Source: Candidatus Bipolaricaulota bacterium | GTDB taxonomy: Bacteria > Bipolaricaulota > Bipolaricaulia > UBA7950 > UBA9294 | Assembly (NCBI GenBank): GCA_015485945.1 | Contig: WFSM01000110.1 | Location: forward strand, 1 to 12,540 | Length of the DNA stretch: 12,540 nt | Direction: 5' to 3' | In this document: positions 1 through 6,625 of the stretch, piece by piece | Numbering within the stretch: position 1 is the first letter of the stretch | Layout: every line of letters starts with the position of its first letter | The notes under the pieces: model-generated | What the model was told of the DNA's origin: nothing | The model's input: only the letters and a program-made list of their open reading frames with translations | The model's database searches: none | Program-made: the position numbers and the translations under genes

Positions 1-1
1 G

Positions 2-124
2 TTGGCTATCGTTGATATAGTGTTAGACGCAATGAAGCCTCGGTATAAACGAGAACTCTCACGGGTTATCTATGACGAGATAATTCCCATAGACATTAAT
101 GATGATGAATTTATCGTAATATAA
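2..124 (+). CDS. 3' end of an unidentified integron-cassette gene (partial)
   Basis: An open frame enters the window from the left and runs 40 codons to a TAA at 122-124. The visible C-terminus is rich in Ile, Asp and Glu and ends in an acidic stretch (IDINDDEFIVI). I do not recognise the family, and no membrane segment or catalytic motif can be seen in so short a piece. Its base composition is clearly more AT-rich than the genes from 390 onward, with ATA, TTA and AAT codons. The stop lies four bases before the inverse core of the attC-like site at 128-251, the normal position of a stop codon in an integron cassette. An internal ATG at 32 would give a 30-residue peptide, but the frame is open up to the window edge, so a truncated longer gene is more likely. 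Confidence 0.5.
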   Translation: MAIVDIVLDAMKPRYKRELSRVIYDEIIPIDINDDEFIVI

Positions 125-127
125 GAC

Positions 128-251
128 TTCTAACCCCGCGTGCAGCGGACACGGCTACGCCGCGGGGCAACGTTGGCTGTTTTGAGGCAAGGTAGCCGCG
201 CTAACAGTGGTGGTAGGAGGGGACACCGTGCCGCTGACGCCATCGTTAGGC
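128..251 (+). other. attC-like integron recombination site
   Basis: The left end TTCTAAC (128-134) is an inverse core (RYYYAAC, except its first base) and the right end GTTAGGC (245-251) fits the core GTTRRRY. The arms pair in four blocks: 130-134 with 245-249, 138-141 with 237-240, 143-148 with 231-236, and 150-154 with 226-230. That is 20 base pairs. They are interrupted by a spacer (CCC against CATC) and by single unpaired bases G142 and A149 on one side only. One-sided extrahelical bases and an unpaired spacer are the recognition features of attC hairpins. The central part carries a further complementary pair, GGCTAC (153-158) and GTAGCC (192-197). The total of 124 bp is within the usual attC range. 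The expected crossover is after G245. No integrase gene or attI site is in the window. Confidence 0.8.
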
Positions 252-389
252 GATATGGAGCAAGGACTCAGAATGTGTTGGGGTCTACCATTGAATTTTG
301 TACATGGTGTCGGATGCCCCCCAGCGCCATAATCGCGTGAGAAAAGGAACTACATCTACTCCCGTGGAGACCAGCTTTCGGCGGGAGAG
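252..389. other. Non-coding stretch between attC-like site and ATPase gene
   Basis: This 138-bp stretch lies beyond the attC crossover point and before the 3' end of the minus-strand ATPase gene. I see no second attC, no tRNA, no insertion-sequence end and no convincing terminator. A GCGGG/CCCGC pair at 381-406 is interrupted and lacks a T-run. A 25-codon frame (255-332) begins just after the core site but has no convincing ribosome-binding site. It may be chromosomal DNA flanking the cassette array. Confidence 0.35.
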
Positions 390-1649
390 TTATTCAATCT
401 CACCCGCCAGCAAGTGCCAAGGGATGGCGATGATCTTCTCATCCAGCTGCACGATTTCATTGCCGCAGTAAACCAGCGCTCCAGCACGGCATCCCGGGTA
501 TTCTTCAAGGAACAGCCGCAACGTCCTGATGTCGGCGTAGCGCGGGGTGTCCGTGAGCTTGACCTCAAGAGCCATCAAACTTTGCCCCCACTCTACCACG
601 AAGTCCACTTCAGCTCCGGAAACAGTGCGCCAGTAGTGGACCCGGGCTGGAGGATTAAGCAGATCGGCGAGGACCTGAAGGTGCAACAATACCAAGTTTT
701 CAAAGAGAGCACCCGCTTCCCGACTGTTGCGTGCGCTTTCCAGCGTGTAATGTCCCATGAGGAGGGCGGCTAGGGCGGGGTCGGCCCAGTACGTCTTGGG
801 AGATTTGATCAACCGTTTCGTGCGATTGACCCCGAAGGCCGGGACCCGATGGAGAATGAAGGACGCTTCGAGTAAGTTGAGATAGCGATGGACCGTTGGT
901 TGGGATACCCCAGCATCGCGGGCTGTCTCCGTCTGGTTCAGCAGCTGTCCAGTACGCAGGGCGAGGAGTTCCATCACCCGCCGAAAATCGGATAAGGAAG
1001 CCACCTGAGAAAGCTCCCTTAAATCCCGTTCCAGATAGCTGATTACGTATCCCTGCCACCATGCCAGGATCGCTTCGCGTGAGTGGAGCTCGAGCAAGGC
1101 CGGCATGAACCCATCGAGCGCTAGGCTGAGTGGATCCGGTGCTGGAGGTAGCTTCCTTTCGTGGGGGAGTTTCCCAGAGAGTAAGTTGGGTAATAGGTCC
1201 GATGGCCGTTGACCTTTCTGTTCCCCTAGCGTCATGGGGCGTAAGACAAGGTAAACAGCCCTGCCGGCCAGCGATTCGCTCACCTGGCGAAGGAGGAGGA
1301 AGTTCGCTGATCCGGAAAGGACGAATCGCCTGGTCCGATCCTGATCCACCGCGCGCTTTACTGCGAGGAAGAGTTTGGGCACTCGCTGCGCTTCGTCGAT
1401 AACTACGTGCCTTGCCCCTGCCCACAGGGCGTCTGGCTCCCGCTCCGCTTGTGCGAGCGCGTCAATGTCGTCCAACGAATGATAGCGCCAGCCAGCGATA
1501 GGATCGGTGTGCTGGATGAGGGTGGATTTTCCCACCTGCCGCGCTCCGGTTAGCACCACCACCGGATGATCCGCAACTGCTTGAACTAATCGGGGTTCAA
1601 TCCATCGCCGTCTGTAAATCCATTCATCTGCTGAATGATTATCATTCAC
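390..1649 (-). CDS. AAA+ ATPase with C-terminal DUF4143 domain
   Basis: A DUF4143-type ATPase, a widespread bacterial and archaeal family of unsettled role. From the GTG at 1649 the protein has 419 residues. Walker A (GARQVGKST) is near 35-43, Walker B (VVIDEAQ) near 82-88, and a sensor-like RFVLSGSANF follows. A winged-helix-like stretch (about 238-266, QTETARDAGVSQPTVHRYL) precedes the C-terminal domain. That domain carries E-V-D-F and A-L-E-V-K near 347-364, resembling a PD-(D/E)XK nuclease-like core as described for this family. An in-frame ATG at 1727 would add 26 residues that do not look like the family N-terminus. I prefer the GTG because a good promoter (1657-1685) ends seven bases before it. 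The gene follows the metallo-beta-lactamase gene on the same strand and has no obvious link to the sugar operon. Family assignment is solid; function and start are less certain. Confidence 0.85.
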   Translation of the reverse strand: MNDNHSADEWIYRRRWIEPRLVQAVADHPVVVLTGARQVGKSTLIQHTDPIAGWRYHSLDDIDALAQAEREPDALWAGARHVVIDEAQRVPKLFLAVKRAVDQDRTRRFVLSGSANFLLLRQVSESLAGRAVYLVLRPMTLGEQKGQRPSDLLPNLLSGKLPHERKLPPAPDPLSLALDGFMPALLELHSREAILAWWQGYVISYLERDLRELSQVASLSDFRRVMELLALRTGQLLNQTETARDAGVSQPTVHRYLNLLEASFILHRVPAFGVNRTKRLIKSPKTYWADPALAALLMGHYTLESARNSREAGALFENLVLLHLQVLADLLNPPARVHYWRTVSGAEVDFVVEWGQSLMALEVKLTDTPRYADIRTLRLFLEEYPGCRAGALVYCGNEIVQLDEKIIAIPWHLLAGEIE

Positions 1650-1661
1650 GCCCTGAATGAT
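1632..1661 (-). promoter_or_regulatory. Palindromic operator-like element at the ATPase gene start
   Basis: A perfect inverted repeat, TGAATGAT-T-ATCATTCA, spans 1632-1648. A third copy of the TGAATGAT half-site lies at 1654-1661, 22 bases from the first. The palindrome covers the proposed GTG start and the third copy overlaps the predicted -10 box, a good arrangement for repression. The binding protein is unknown; autoregulation by the ATPase's own winged-helix region is only a possibility. Confidence 0.45.
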
Positions 1662-1685
1662 ATACCAAACGTGGAGTAGAGACAA
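1657..1685 (-). promoter_or_regulatory. Putative sigma70 promoter of the ATPase gene
   Basis: Read on the minus strand, TTGTCT (1685-1680) is followed by a 17-bp spacer and TATCAT (1662-1657), matching 4/6 and 5/6 of the consensus. Transcription would start about seven bases downstream, essentially at the GTG at 1649, giving a leaderless or nearly leaderless mRNA. If real, it rules out the upstream ATG at 1727 for transcripts from this promoter. Confidence 0.4.
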
Positions 1686-1751
1686 CTCCCACGGCGGAAT
1701 TGCCAGCGAAAAAACAGCGGTGGGCACATTAGCGATACTTTCCGGGCGCGA

Positions 1752-3128
1752 TTACACCTCCACCGTTTGTTGCCACTTGGCGATGTTGGCCTTCTTTCCG
1801 ATCTTCTGCTGGATTGCCTCCTGGAATCCGACGAGTGATTCTTCTTCACCGTGGACGAGGAAGATCTGCCCCGCGTTGGTATGGGCGAGCCAATCGAGCA
1901 AGATCGGTTGATCGGCGTGAGCGGAGAATCCGTTTACCGTCCAAATTTGGGCTCGTACTGCTACCGGCTCACCGAGTACATGCACCTGCTCTGCCCCTTC
2001 GACGATCTGGCGTCCGAGCGTTCCCTGCGCCTGATATCCGACGAATATCACTCCGGACTCCTCGCGCCACAGGTTGTGACGCAGATGGTGTACGATTCGC
2101 CCACCGGTGCACATCCCGCTTCCGGCGATGATGATATTCCCCTCGGGGAGGTTGTTGATGCGCTTTGACTCTTCGGTGGTTTGGGTATAGCGCAGCGGCG
2201 GGAAGTTGAACGGGTCAGGATTGTGGGCGAACACTTTTTTGCCCTCGTCGTCGAAGTAACCCGGGAACTTGGCGAAGATACGTGTTGTGGCGATGGCAAG
2301 CGGGCTGTCGAGAAATATCTTGCAGCTAGGGAGTTCTTTGTGTTGCCACATGAGGAATAGCTCGTACAGGATTTCCTGGGTGCGTTCGAGAGCGAATGAC
2401 GGGATGAGCAGATTGCCGCCGCGGCCGATCACTGTATGGACGGCGTCTTTTAACTCAGTGACCGAATCGTCGATCGTGCGGTGCGTGCGGTTCCCGTAAG
2501 TGGATTCAATGAGAACAACGTCGGCATCGGGTGGGGTTGCGGGGTCGCGTACGATCGGGCGATGGCGGTTGCCGAGATCGCCGCTGAATAGAAGCGTTTT
2601 CCCTTCGGTATGCAGTTCAACCGTTGCTGATCCAAGGACATGGCCGGCATCGTGGAACACAACTTCGACCCCGTCTTCCAACGCGAACGGCTTTTCGTAT
2701 GGAATATGACGGTGAAATACTTCAAGCGCGTCGAGGGCGTCGCCAACGTCGTACAACGGCGGACGTGCCTCCTCGCCGCGGCGCTGCGCCTTACGGGCGT
2801 GATAGGCTGCCTCTTCCTCCTGCAAGTGTGCGGAATCCATTAGGATTACCTTGGCAATCGCTGCAGTAGGCGGTGTGGTGATTACTTCACCTTGAAATCC
2901 CTTTTTCACCAGCAACGGAATTCGTCCTACATGGTCGAGATGAGCGTGGGAGAGAAGTACGTAATCTATCGTTGCCGGATCGAACGGAAAGTCCGCCCAA
3001 TTTCGTTCCTCGACCTCATGTCGTCCTTGAAACAGACCGCAGTCGAGCAGGATTTTCAGGCCGTTTGTTTCGACAAGATGACACGATCCAGTGACCGTCT
3101 CCGCCGCCCCGCAGAATGTAATCTTCAT
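1752..3128 (-). CDS. Beta-CASP metallo-beta-lactamase-fold RNase-type hydrolase
   Basis: A 458-residue protein with the full metallo-beta-lactamase plus beta-CASP architecture of RNA-processing nucleases of the YSH1/CPSF-73-like group found in bacteria and archaea. The N-terminal domain shows the zinc-binding HAHLDH (61-66), a histidine in DAGHVLGSA (about 163) and an aspartate in SGDLG (about 184). The beta-CASP part has GSGMCTGGRIVHHL (about 337-348), followed by GFSAHADQ (His about 404) and LVHGEEES (His about 426). All expected metal ligands seem present, so the enzyme should be active, probably as a cytoplasmic endo- or exoribonuclease. The start is the ATG at 3128, eight bases after GGAAGG. 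A GTG at 3137 overlaps that SD sequence and is not usable with it. There is no signal peptide. The gene is divergent from the lacI operon and unrelated to it by function. Confidence 0.93.
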   Translation of the reverse strand: MKITFCGAAETVTGSCHLVETNGLKILLDCGLFQGRHEVEERNWADFPFDPATIDYVLLSHAHLDHVGRIPLLVKKGFQGEVITTPPTAAIAKVILMDSAHLQEEEAAYHARKAQRRGEEARPPLYDVGDALDALEVFHRHIPYEKPFALEDGVEVVFHDAGHVLGSATVELHTEGKTLLFSGDLGNRHRPIVRDPATPPDADVVLIESTYGNRTHRTIDDSVTELKDAVHTVIGRGGNLLIPSFALERTQEILYELFLMWQHKELPSCKIFLDSPLAIATTRIFAKFPGYFDDEGKKVFAHNPDPFNFPPLRYTQTTEESKRINNLPEGNIIIAGSGMCTGGRIVHHLRHNLWREESGVIFVGYQAQGTLGRQIVEGAEQVHVLGEPVAVRAQIWTVNGFSAHADQPILLDWLAHTNAGQIFLVHGEEESLVGFQEAIQQKIGKKANIAKWQQTVEV

Positions 3129-3136
3129 TACATGCA

Positions 3137-3142
3137 CCTTCC
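3137..3142 (-). promoter_or_regulatory. Shine-Dalgarno sequence that fixes the beta-CASP gene start
   Basis: On the minus strand GGAAGG ends eight bases before the ATG at 3128. The alternative in-frame GTG (3137-3135) begins on the last G of this motif and so cannot use it. This decides the start in favour of MKITFCGAAETVTGS, the usual N-terminus of the family. Confidence 0.6.
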
Positions 3143-3247
3143 TTTGTGGTTGCGCCGTTTATGCCGCAGCAGCTAATCGCCGCTAAAGCGAGAATTTTGT
3201 TTATGCTACTTCCAATCAGCTCGTTGTGCAATCATTCTCCTTGTTAC

Positions 3248-3276
3248 TTGACAACCGTGCGATTTAGTGGTATATA
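3248..3276 (+). promoter_or_regulatory. Near-consensus sigma70 promoter of the sugar operon
   Basis: A perfect -35 box TTGACA (3248-3253) is separated by 17 bp from TATATA (3271-3276), itself followed by an AT-rich run. Transcription should start near 3283, inside the large palindrome at 3279-3312. This is the strongest promoter match in the window. It would drive the regulator and, by read-through, the operon downstream. Confidence 0.8.
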
Positions 3277-3278
3277 TA

Positions 3279-3312
3279 AATCGTTTACCGTAAACGTTTA
3301 CGGTAAACGATT
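3279..3312 (+). promoter_or_regulatory. 34-bp perfect palindromic operator with nested LacI-type sites
   Basis: All 34 bases are self-complementary about the 3295/3296 centre. The element holds four half-sites: CGTTTAC at 3282 and 3295, and GTAAACG at 3290 and 3303. They form a central LacI/CcpA-like 14-bp operator CGTAAACGTTTACG (3289-3302). Two outer 15-bp palindromes (3282-3296 and 3295-3309) share bases with it. The central CpG flanked by AAAC/GTTT is typical of LacI-family operators. It overlaps the predicted transcription start and ends 14 bp before the regulator's ATG, so autorepression is the simple reading. Confidence 0.85.
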
Positions 3313-3326
3313 ACGGAGGAGGGTGG

Positions 3327-4322
3327 ATGACCACAATCCGGGATGTAGCACGAGAGGCGGGAGTGTCCGTAGCAACTGTCTCGCACGTGATTAACGGAAC
3401 CAGACCGGTCGCGTCGGACACGGCTGAACGAGTGCGCCAAGCAATGGAGGTGCTTGATTATCATCCCAACGCCGTTGCTCAATCTCTCCGCACTCGGAAA
3501 ACGCACGCGATTGGGGCAGTAGTGTCAGACATCACAAATCCGTTCTTTGCGACGCTCGTACGCGGGGCAGAAGACGCGGCGATCGAAGCAGGTTACTCCC
3601 TGATCGTATGCAACAGTGACGAATCCCCGGAGAAGGAGGATCGTTACGTACGGCTGTTGCGGCGGCGGAGGATGGATGGGCTCCTCATTTCTCCGGTAGG
3701 AGACGGATCGAGCAGCGTAGTACAGGAACTTCCCCATTGGGATACGCCATTTGTGTTCATCGATCGTCGTGCGGAGGGGATCGCGGCAGACGCCGTTCTC
3801 TCTGACAATGTTGCCGGCGCTTACCAAGCAACTAAGCACCTGATCGATCGCGGGCATCACCGCATTGGGATCATCCTCGGGATTAAAGGAGCGACGACCA
3901 CTGAAGAGCGGTTGGCCGGGTACCGAAAAGCGCTCACCGAGGCAGGACTCTCTGTGTCCAAGGAGCTTGTCGCCTATGGTGGCTACCGAATCGAAGGGGG
4001 GCGAAAGGCAACGGAGGATTTTCTTTCCCTCTCTGACCCGCCAACCGCGATCTTCAGTACTAACAACTTGATGACCGTGGGAGTGCTCAAGACCATCGCA
4101 CAGCGGAAGATCGCCGTTCCACAGGCCATGGCGATTATAAGCTTCGACGACCTCGATCTGGGAGAGCTGTTCCAGCCGCCGCTTACTGCCGTCACACAAA
4201 ACCCCTATGAGATCGGAAGGATCGCCATGGGGCTTTTACTTACCCGGTTTGAGGACAAAGGGAAAAGAGCGGTGGAAGAGATTCGGGTACCGGTGGTGCT
4301 CACGGTGCGGGGGTCGACATGA
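3327..4322 (+). CDS. LacI-family transcriptional repressor
   Basis: A 331-residue regulator of normal family length. The N-terminal helix-turn-helix (residues 3-23, TIRDVAREAGVSVATVSHVIN) is followed by the hinge region, with YHPNAVAQSLRT near 46-57. The rest is a periplasmic-binding-protein-like effector domain starting at IGAVVSDITNPFFATLVRG (about 62-80). The start has a strong SD (GGAGGAGGG, 3315-3323). The gene is first in the operon and sits directly behind its own probable operator at 3279-3312. It should therefore sense a sugar or breakdown intermediate of this pathway, repress its own operon, and release on effector binding. The stop overlaps the start of the aldolase gene (ATGA), which supports translational coupling. 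The effector cannot be named from the sequence. Confidence 0.95.
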   Translation: MTTIRDVAREAGVSVATVSHVINGTRPVASDTAERVRQAMEVLDYHPNAVAQSLRTRKTHAIGAVVSDITNPFFATLVRGAEDAAIEAGYSLIVCNSDESPEKEDRYVRLLRRRRMDGLLISPVGDGSSSVVQELPHWDTPFVFIDRRAEGIAADAVLSDNVAGAYQATKHLIDRGHHRIGIILGIKGATTTEERLAGYRKALTEAGLSVSKELVAYGGYRIEGGRKATEDFLSLSDPPTAIFSTNNLMTVGVLKTIAQRKIAVPQAMAIISFDDLDLGELFQPPLTAVTQNPYEIGRIAMGLLLTRFEDKGKRAVEEIRVPVVLTVRGST

Positions 4323-5248
4323 AGATGCCGGGGAACGGATTTCATGGCGTGTGGGTGGCACTGGTCACCCCATGGAATATTGAGAGACGTGTGCCGGGAC
4401 ATCGGGAAATACAAAAGTTAATCGATAAGTTTGTCAAAGCAGAAGTTGCGGGTTTGTACATACTGGGGACGACCGGCGAGGGAACACTTCTGACGGTACC
4501 TGAGCGGGAAGAGTTCGCCGAAGCCGTGTTGGAGGCCGCGGTGGGAAAGATCCCGGTCATCGTACACACCGGCCACGATCGCACTGAGGCCGCATGCACC
4601 CTTTCGCGACACGCGGCGAAGATTGGGGCGGCAGCGGTTGCAGCTGCTCCTCCGTGTCGGTATCGGTTTACAGCGGAGGAATTACGTGCTCACTATTTGG
4701 AGATAGCGCACACGGTCGGTGATCTGCCATTGTTCCTCTACGATATTCCAGCGACCACCGGTAACCCGCTGGGTGCTGATCTGCTTGCCAGTCTGCATGC
4801 AGAAGCGCCGAACGTCGTTGGTGCTAAGGTCAGTCGCGGAGACTGGGAGGCGTGGGAGGGATACCTGCACCTCGGAGACGAGTTCACCATTCTCATCGGG
4901 AAGGATGAAATGGGGCTTTCGCTACTTGCTATGGGGGGGAGCGGGCTCGTTTCAAGCTGTGCCAATATCTTCCCGCAGTTGTACGCTGCCCTTTACCGTG
5001 CCGCTACTACTGCGGATTACGCTACGGGTAGAGAAATCCAAAATTTGATAACCAAATTGTGTCGTGTCACCCGCCGCGGTCACGTTCCTACCATCAAACG
5101 AGCTCTATCCCTTATGGGGTTGGATGTAGGTCCACCAGTACCGCCGCTTTGTGCCATACCGATCGAAGAGGATACGCAATTGAGTGTTCAAGTGGCATCG
5201 ATAGAGAAACAAGCGGCTAATTGGATACGGAAAGGAGGTGGTAGCTAA
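4319..5248 (+). CDS. DapA/NanA-superfamily aldolase or lyase
   Basis: A 309-residue TIM-barrel class I aldolase of the dihydrodipicolinate synthase / N-acetylneuraminate lyase superfamily. The substrate-binding GTTGE is at 50-54, the catalytic tyrosine in YDIPATTG is Y141, and the Schiff-base lysine in VVGAKVSRGD is K170. In true DapA the arginine of YNVPSRTG binds the carboxylate; here that position is Thr (T146). The tyrosine pair of the DapA TPYY loop is replaced by PPCRY. Lysine biosynthesis is therefore unlikely. A 2-keto-3-deoxy sugar acid or sialic-acid-type substrate yielding pyruvate fits the family and the operon, but this is inference. The start overlaps the lacI stop by 4 bp. The gene lies 60 bp before the solute-binding protein gene. 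Confidence 0.9.
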   Translation: MKMPGNGFHGVWVALVTPWNIERRVPGHREIQKLIDKFVKAEVAGLYILGTTGEGTLLTVPEREEFAEAVLEAAVGKIPVIVHTGHDRTEAACTLSRHAAKIGAAAVAAAPPCRYRFTAEELRAHYLEIAHTVGDLPLFLYDIPATTGNPLGADLLASLHAEAPNVVGAKVSRGDWEAWEGYLHLGDEFTILIGKDEMGLSLLAMGGSGLVSSCANIFPQLYAALYRAATTADYATGREIQNLITKLCRVTRRGHVPTIKRALSLMGLDVGPPVPPLCAIPIEEDTQLSVQVASIEKQAANWIRKGGGS

Positions 5249-5308
5249 GAAACAACCGTGTTTAGGGAAATTTGAACCGAAAATAAAAGGGGAGGTGCAT
5301 CTAAAACA

Positions 5309-6577
5309 ATGAATAAAGTGTGGAAACTCAGTATATTGGTTATAGGGTTATTGGCGGTGGTAGGACTACAGGTGTTTGCTGCTAGCCCGATAAAGATCAC
5401 GTTCAATACCCTATTCCACGAGGCAGACGCGCAAGCGATGCAGAAGATAATCGATAACTTCAACGCCACCCACACTGATGTTCAGGTAGAGCTGACTCAG
5501 GGGGGATGGACACAATACTATGCGCAAATGAAGCTAGCGGTAATGGCTGGCAACGCGCCTCAGCTTGGTATCTGCCATGCTAACAAGTTGGTCGAGATGG
5601 CTGATTATCTCACCCCGCTTGATAATTCCCCGGTGGGGAATATCCTTCAGATGGCGGGATTCAACCCGGATGACTACGTATCCGCTAACTGGAAGGCTGG
5701 TGAGCTGAACGGGCATCACTATCTCATTCCGCTCGACACTCACGGTTGGGGATTATGGTACAACAAAGATATCTTCAAGGCAGCAGGCTTGGATCCGAAC
5801 AATCCGCCGCAGAATCTGGCGGATTTCATCAACGCTTGCGATAAGATCAAAGTGGCGGGGTACTATGCGTTCCATCCTGCGGAAGACGCAGCGCCCCGCA
5901 AATTACGCCGTGCATGGTACGTCTTCTATTGGCAGATGGGTGGGCAATTATTCGATAAGAATTACACCCACGCGACGTTCAACAACCCGAAAGGTCTGCT
6001 GGCGCTGCAGTTCCTCGTCGACATCTTCCATGACTTTGGCTGGAACAAACCAGGAAGCAACGGGTACGATCAGTTTGCTGCCGGCAAGCTTGGTATGCTC
6101 GTTGCTGGGAACTGGTATTACGGGACCGCGGTCAGCAGTGGAGTGAACTGGGGTTATGCCCCAATGCCAAATTTCTTTGGCATTCCGTACACATGGGGGA
6201 ATAGCCACCAACTTGCTATCCCGCTGCAACCCAAGGGGACTCCTAAAGCGGTTTATCTCGCGGCTGCGGAGGTCATCAAGTACATCTCCGAGCACTCCCA
6301 TATTTGGACGATGTATGGTGGCCATATTACAGCGTACAAATCCGAGGCGACTAACCCCGAGCTGCTTGCGTCTGACTACTGGACCAAATCGGGTAAGTGG
6401 CTGAACGAAATGGCTCAGAAGGGCCTTGTCCACTTCCCGATCAACAACCCACATGGATCGGAGCTGGAGCAGGCAATTCAGGCGCAGATTCAACTCGCGG
6501 TGAATGGGCAGATCACTCCTCAGGAGGCCCTCAATAAGGCAGAGGCAGATTGTAATAAGATCCTTCAAGGGAAGTAA
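5309..6577 (+). CDS. ABC sugar transporter, extracellular solute-binding protein
   Basis: A 422-residue family 1 solute-binding protein (UgpB/MalE-like), which captures a sugar or oligosaccharide outside the membrane for the two permeases downstream. Residues 1-24 are a type I signal peptide: a basic N-terminus (MNKVWK), a hydrophobic core, and a VFA/AS cleavage site. There is no lipobox cysteine, so the protein should be soluble in a periplasm rather than lipid-anchored. The mature start, with FNTLFHEADAQAMQKIIDNF and a following GGWTQYYAQMKLAVMAG, is typical of the family. Many Trp and Tyr residues (for example in THGWGLWYNKD) are consistent with stacking on sugar rings. The SD is GGGGAGGTG (5289-5297), 11 bases before the ATG. 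An intrinsic terminator follows the stop. Confidence 0.93.
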   Translation: MNKVWKLSILVIGLLAVVGLQVFAASPIKITFNTLFHEADAQAMQKIIDNFNATHTDVQVELTQGGWTQYYAQMKLAVMAGNAPQLGICHANKLVEMADYLTPLDNSPVGNILQMAGFNPDDYVSANWKAGELNGHHYLIPLDTHGWGLWYNKDIFKAAGLDPNNPPQNLADFINACDKIKVAGYYAFHPAEDAAPRKLRRAWYVFYWQMGGQLFDKNYTHATFNNPKGLLALQFLVDIFHDFGWNKPGSNGYDQFAAGKLGMLVAGNWYYGTAVSSGVNWGYAPMPNFFGIPYTWGNSHQLAIPLQPKGTPKAVYLAAAEVIKYISEHSHIWTMYGGHITAYKSEATNPELLASDYWTKSGKWLNEMAQKGLVHFPINNPHGSELEQAIQAQIQLAVNGQITPQEALNKAEADCNKILQGK

Positions 6578-6586
6578 ATATCGGAT

Positions 6587-6620
6587 ACAGGCGGGAGCGG
6601 TACTGCTCCCGCCTGTTTTA
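6587..6620 (+). terminator. Intrinsic terminator between binding protein and permease genes
   Basis: A perfect 12-bp stem (ACAGGCGGGAGC, 6587-6598, with GCTCCCGCCTGT, 6605-6616) encloses a six-base loop and runs into TTTTATAA. It should end most transcripts after the binding-protein gene and let only a fraction reach the permeases. Such attenuation is common where much more binding protein than permease is needed. The hairpin may also protect the upstream mRNA. Confidence 0.85.
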
Positions 6621-6625
6621 TAACG

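Noticed and set aside
255..332. 25-codon frame starting four bases after the attC core
   Set aside because: It is tempting as the first gene of a next cassette, but it is too short, lacks an SD and is followed by no second attC.
140..340. 66-codon plus-strand frame across the attC-like site
   Set aside because: It runs through the inverted repeat, is Arg-rich and low in complexity as expected from translated non-coding DNA, and has no ribosome-binding site.
700..1425. 241-codon minus-strand frame inside the ATPase gene
   Set aside because: Its translation is rich in Ser, Arg, Pro and Gly with no motif, while the overlapping frame encodes clear Walker motifs.
3525..4199. 224-codon minus-strand frame opposite the lacI gene
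   Set aside because: It is a shadow of the LacI-family gene, with no recognisable domain or ribosome-binding site.
5948..6568. 206-codon minus-strand frame opposite the solute-binding protein gene
   Set aside because: It is an antisense shadow; the plus frame has a signal peptide and family motifs.
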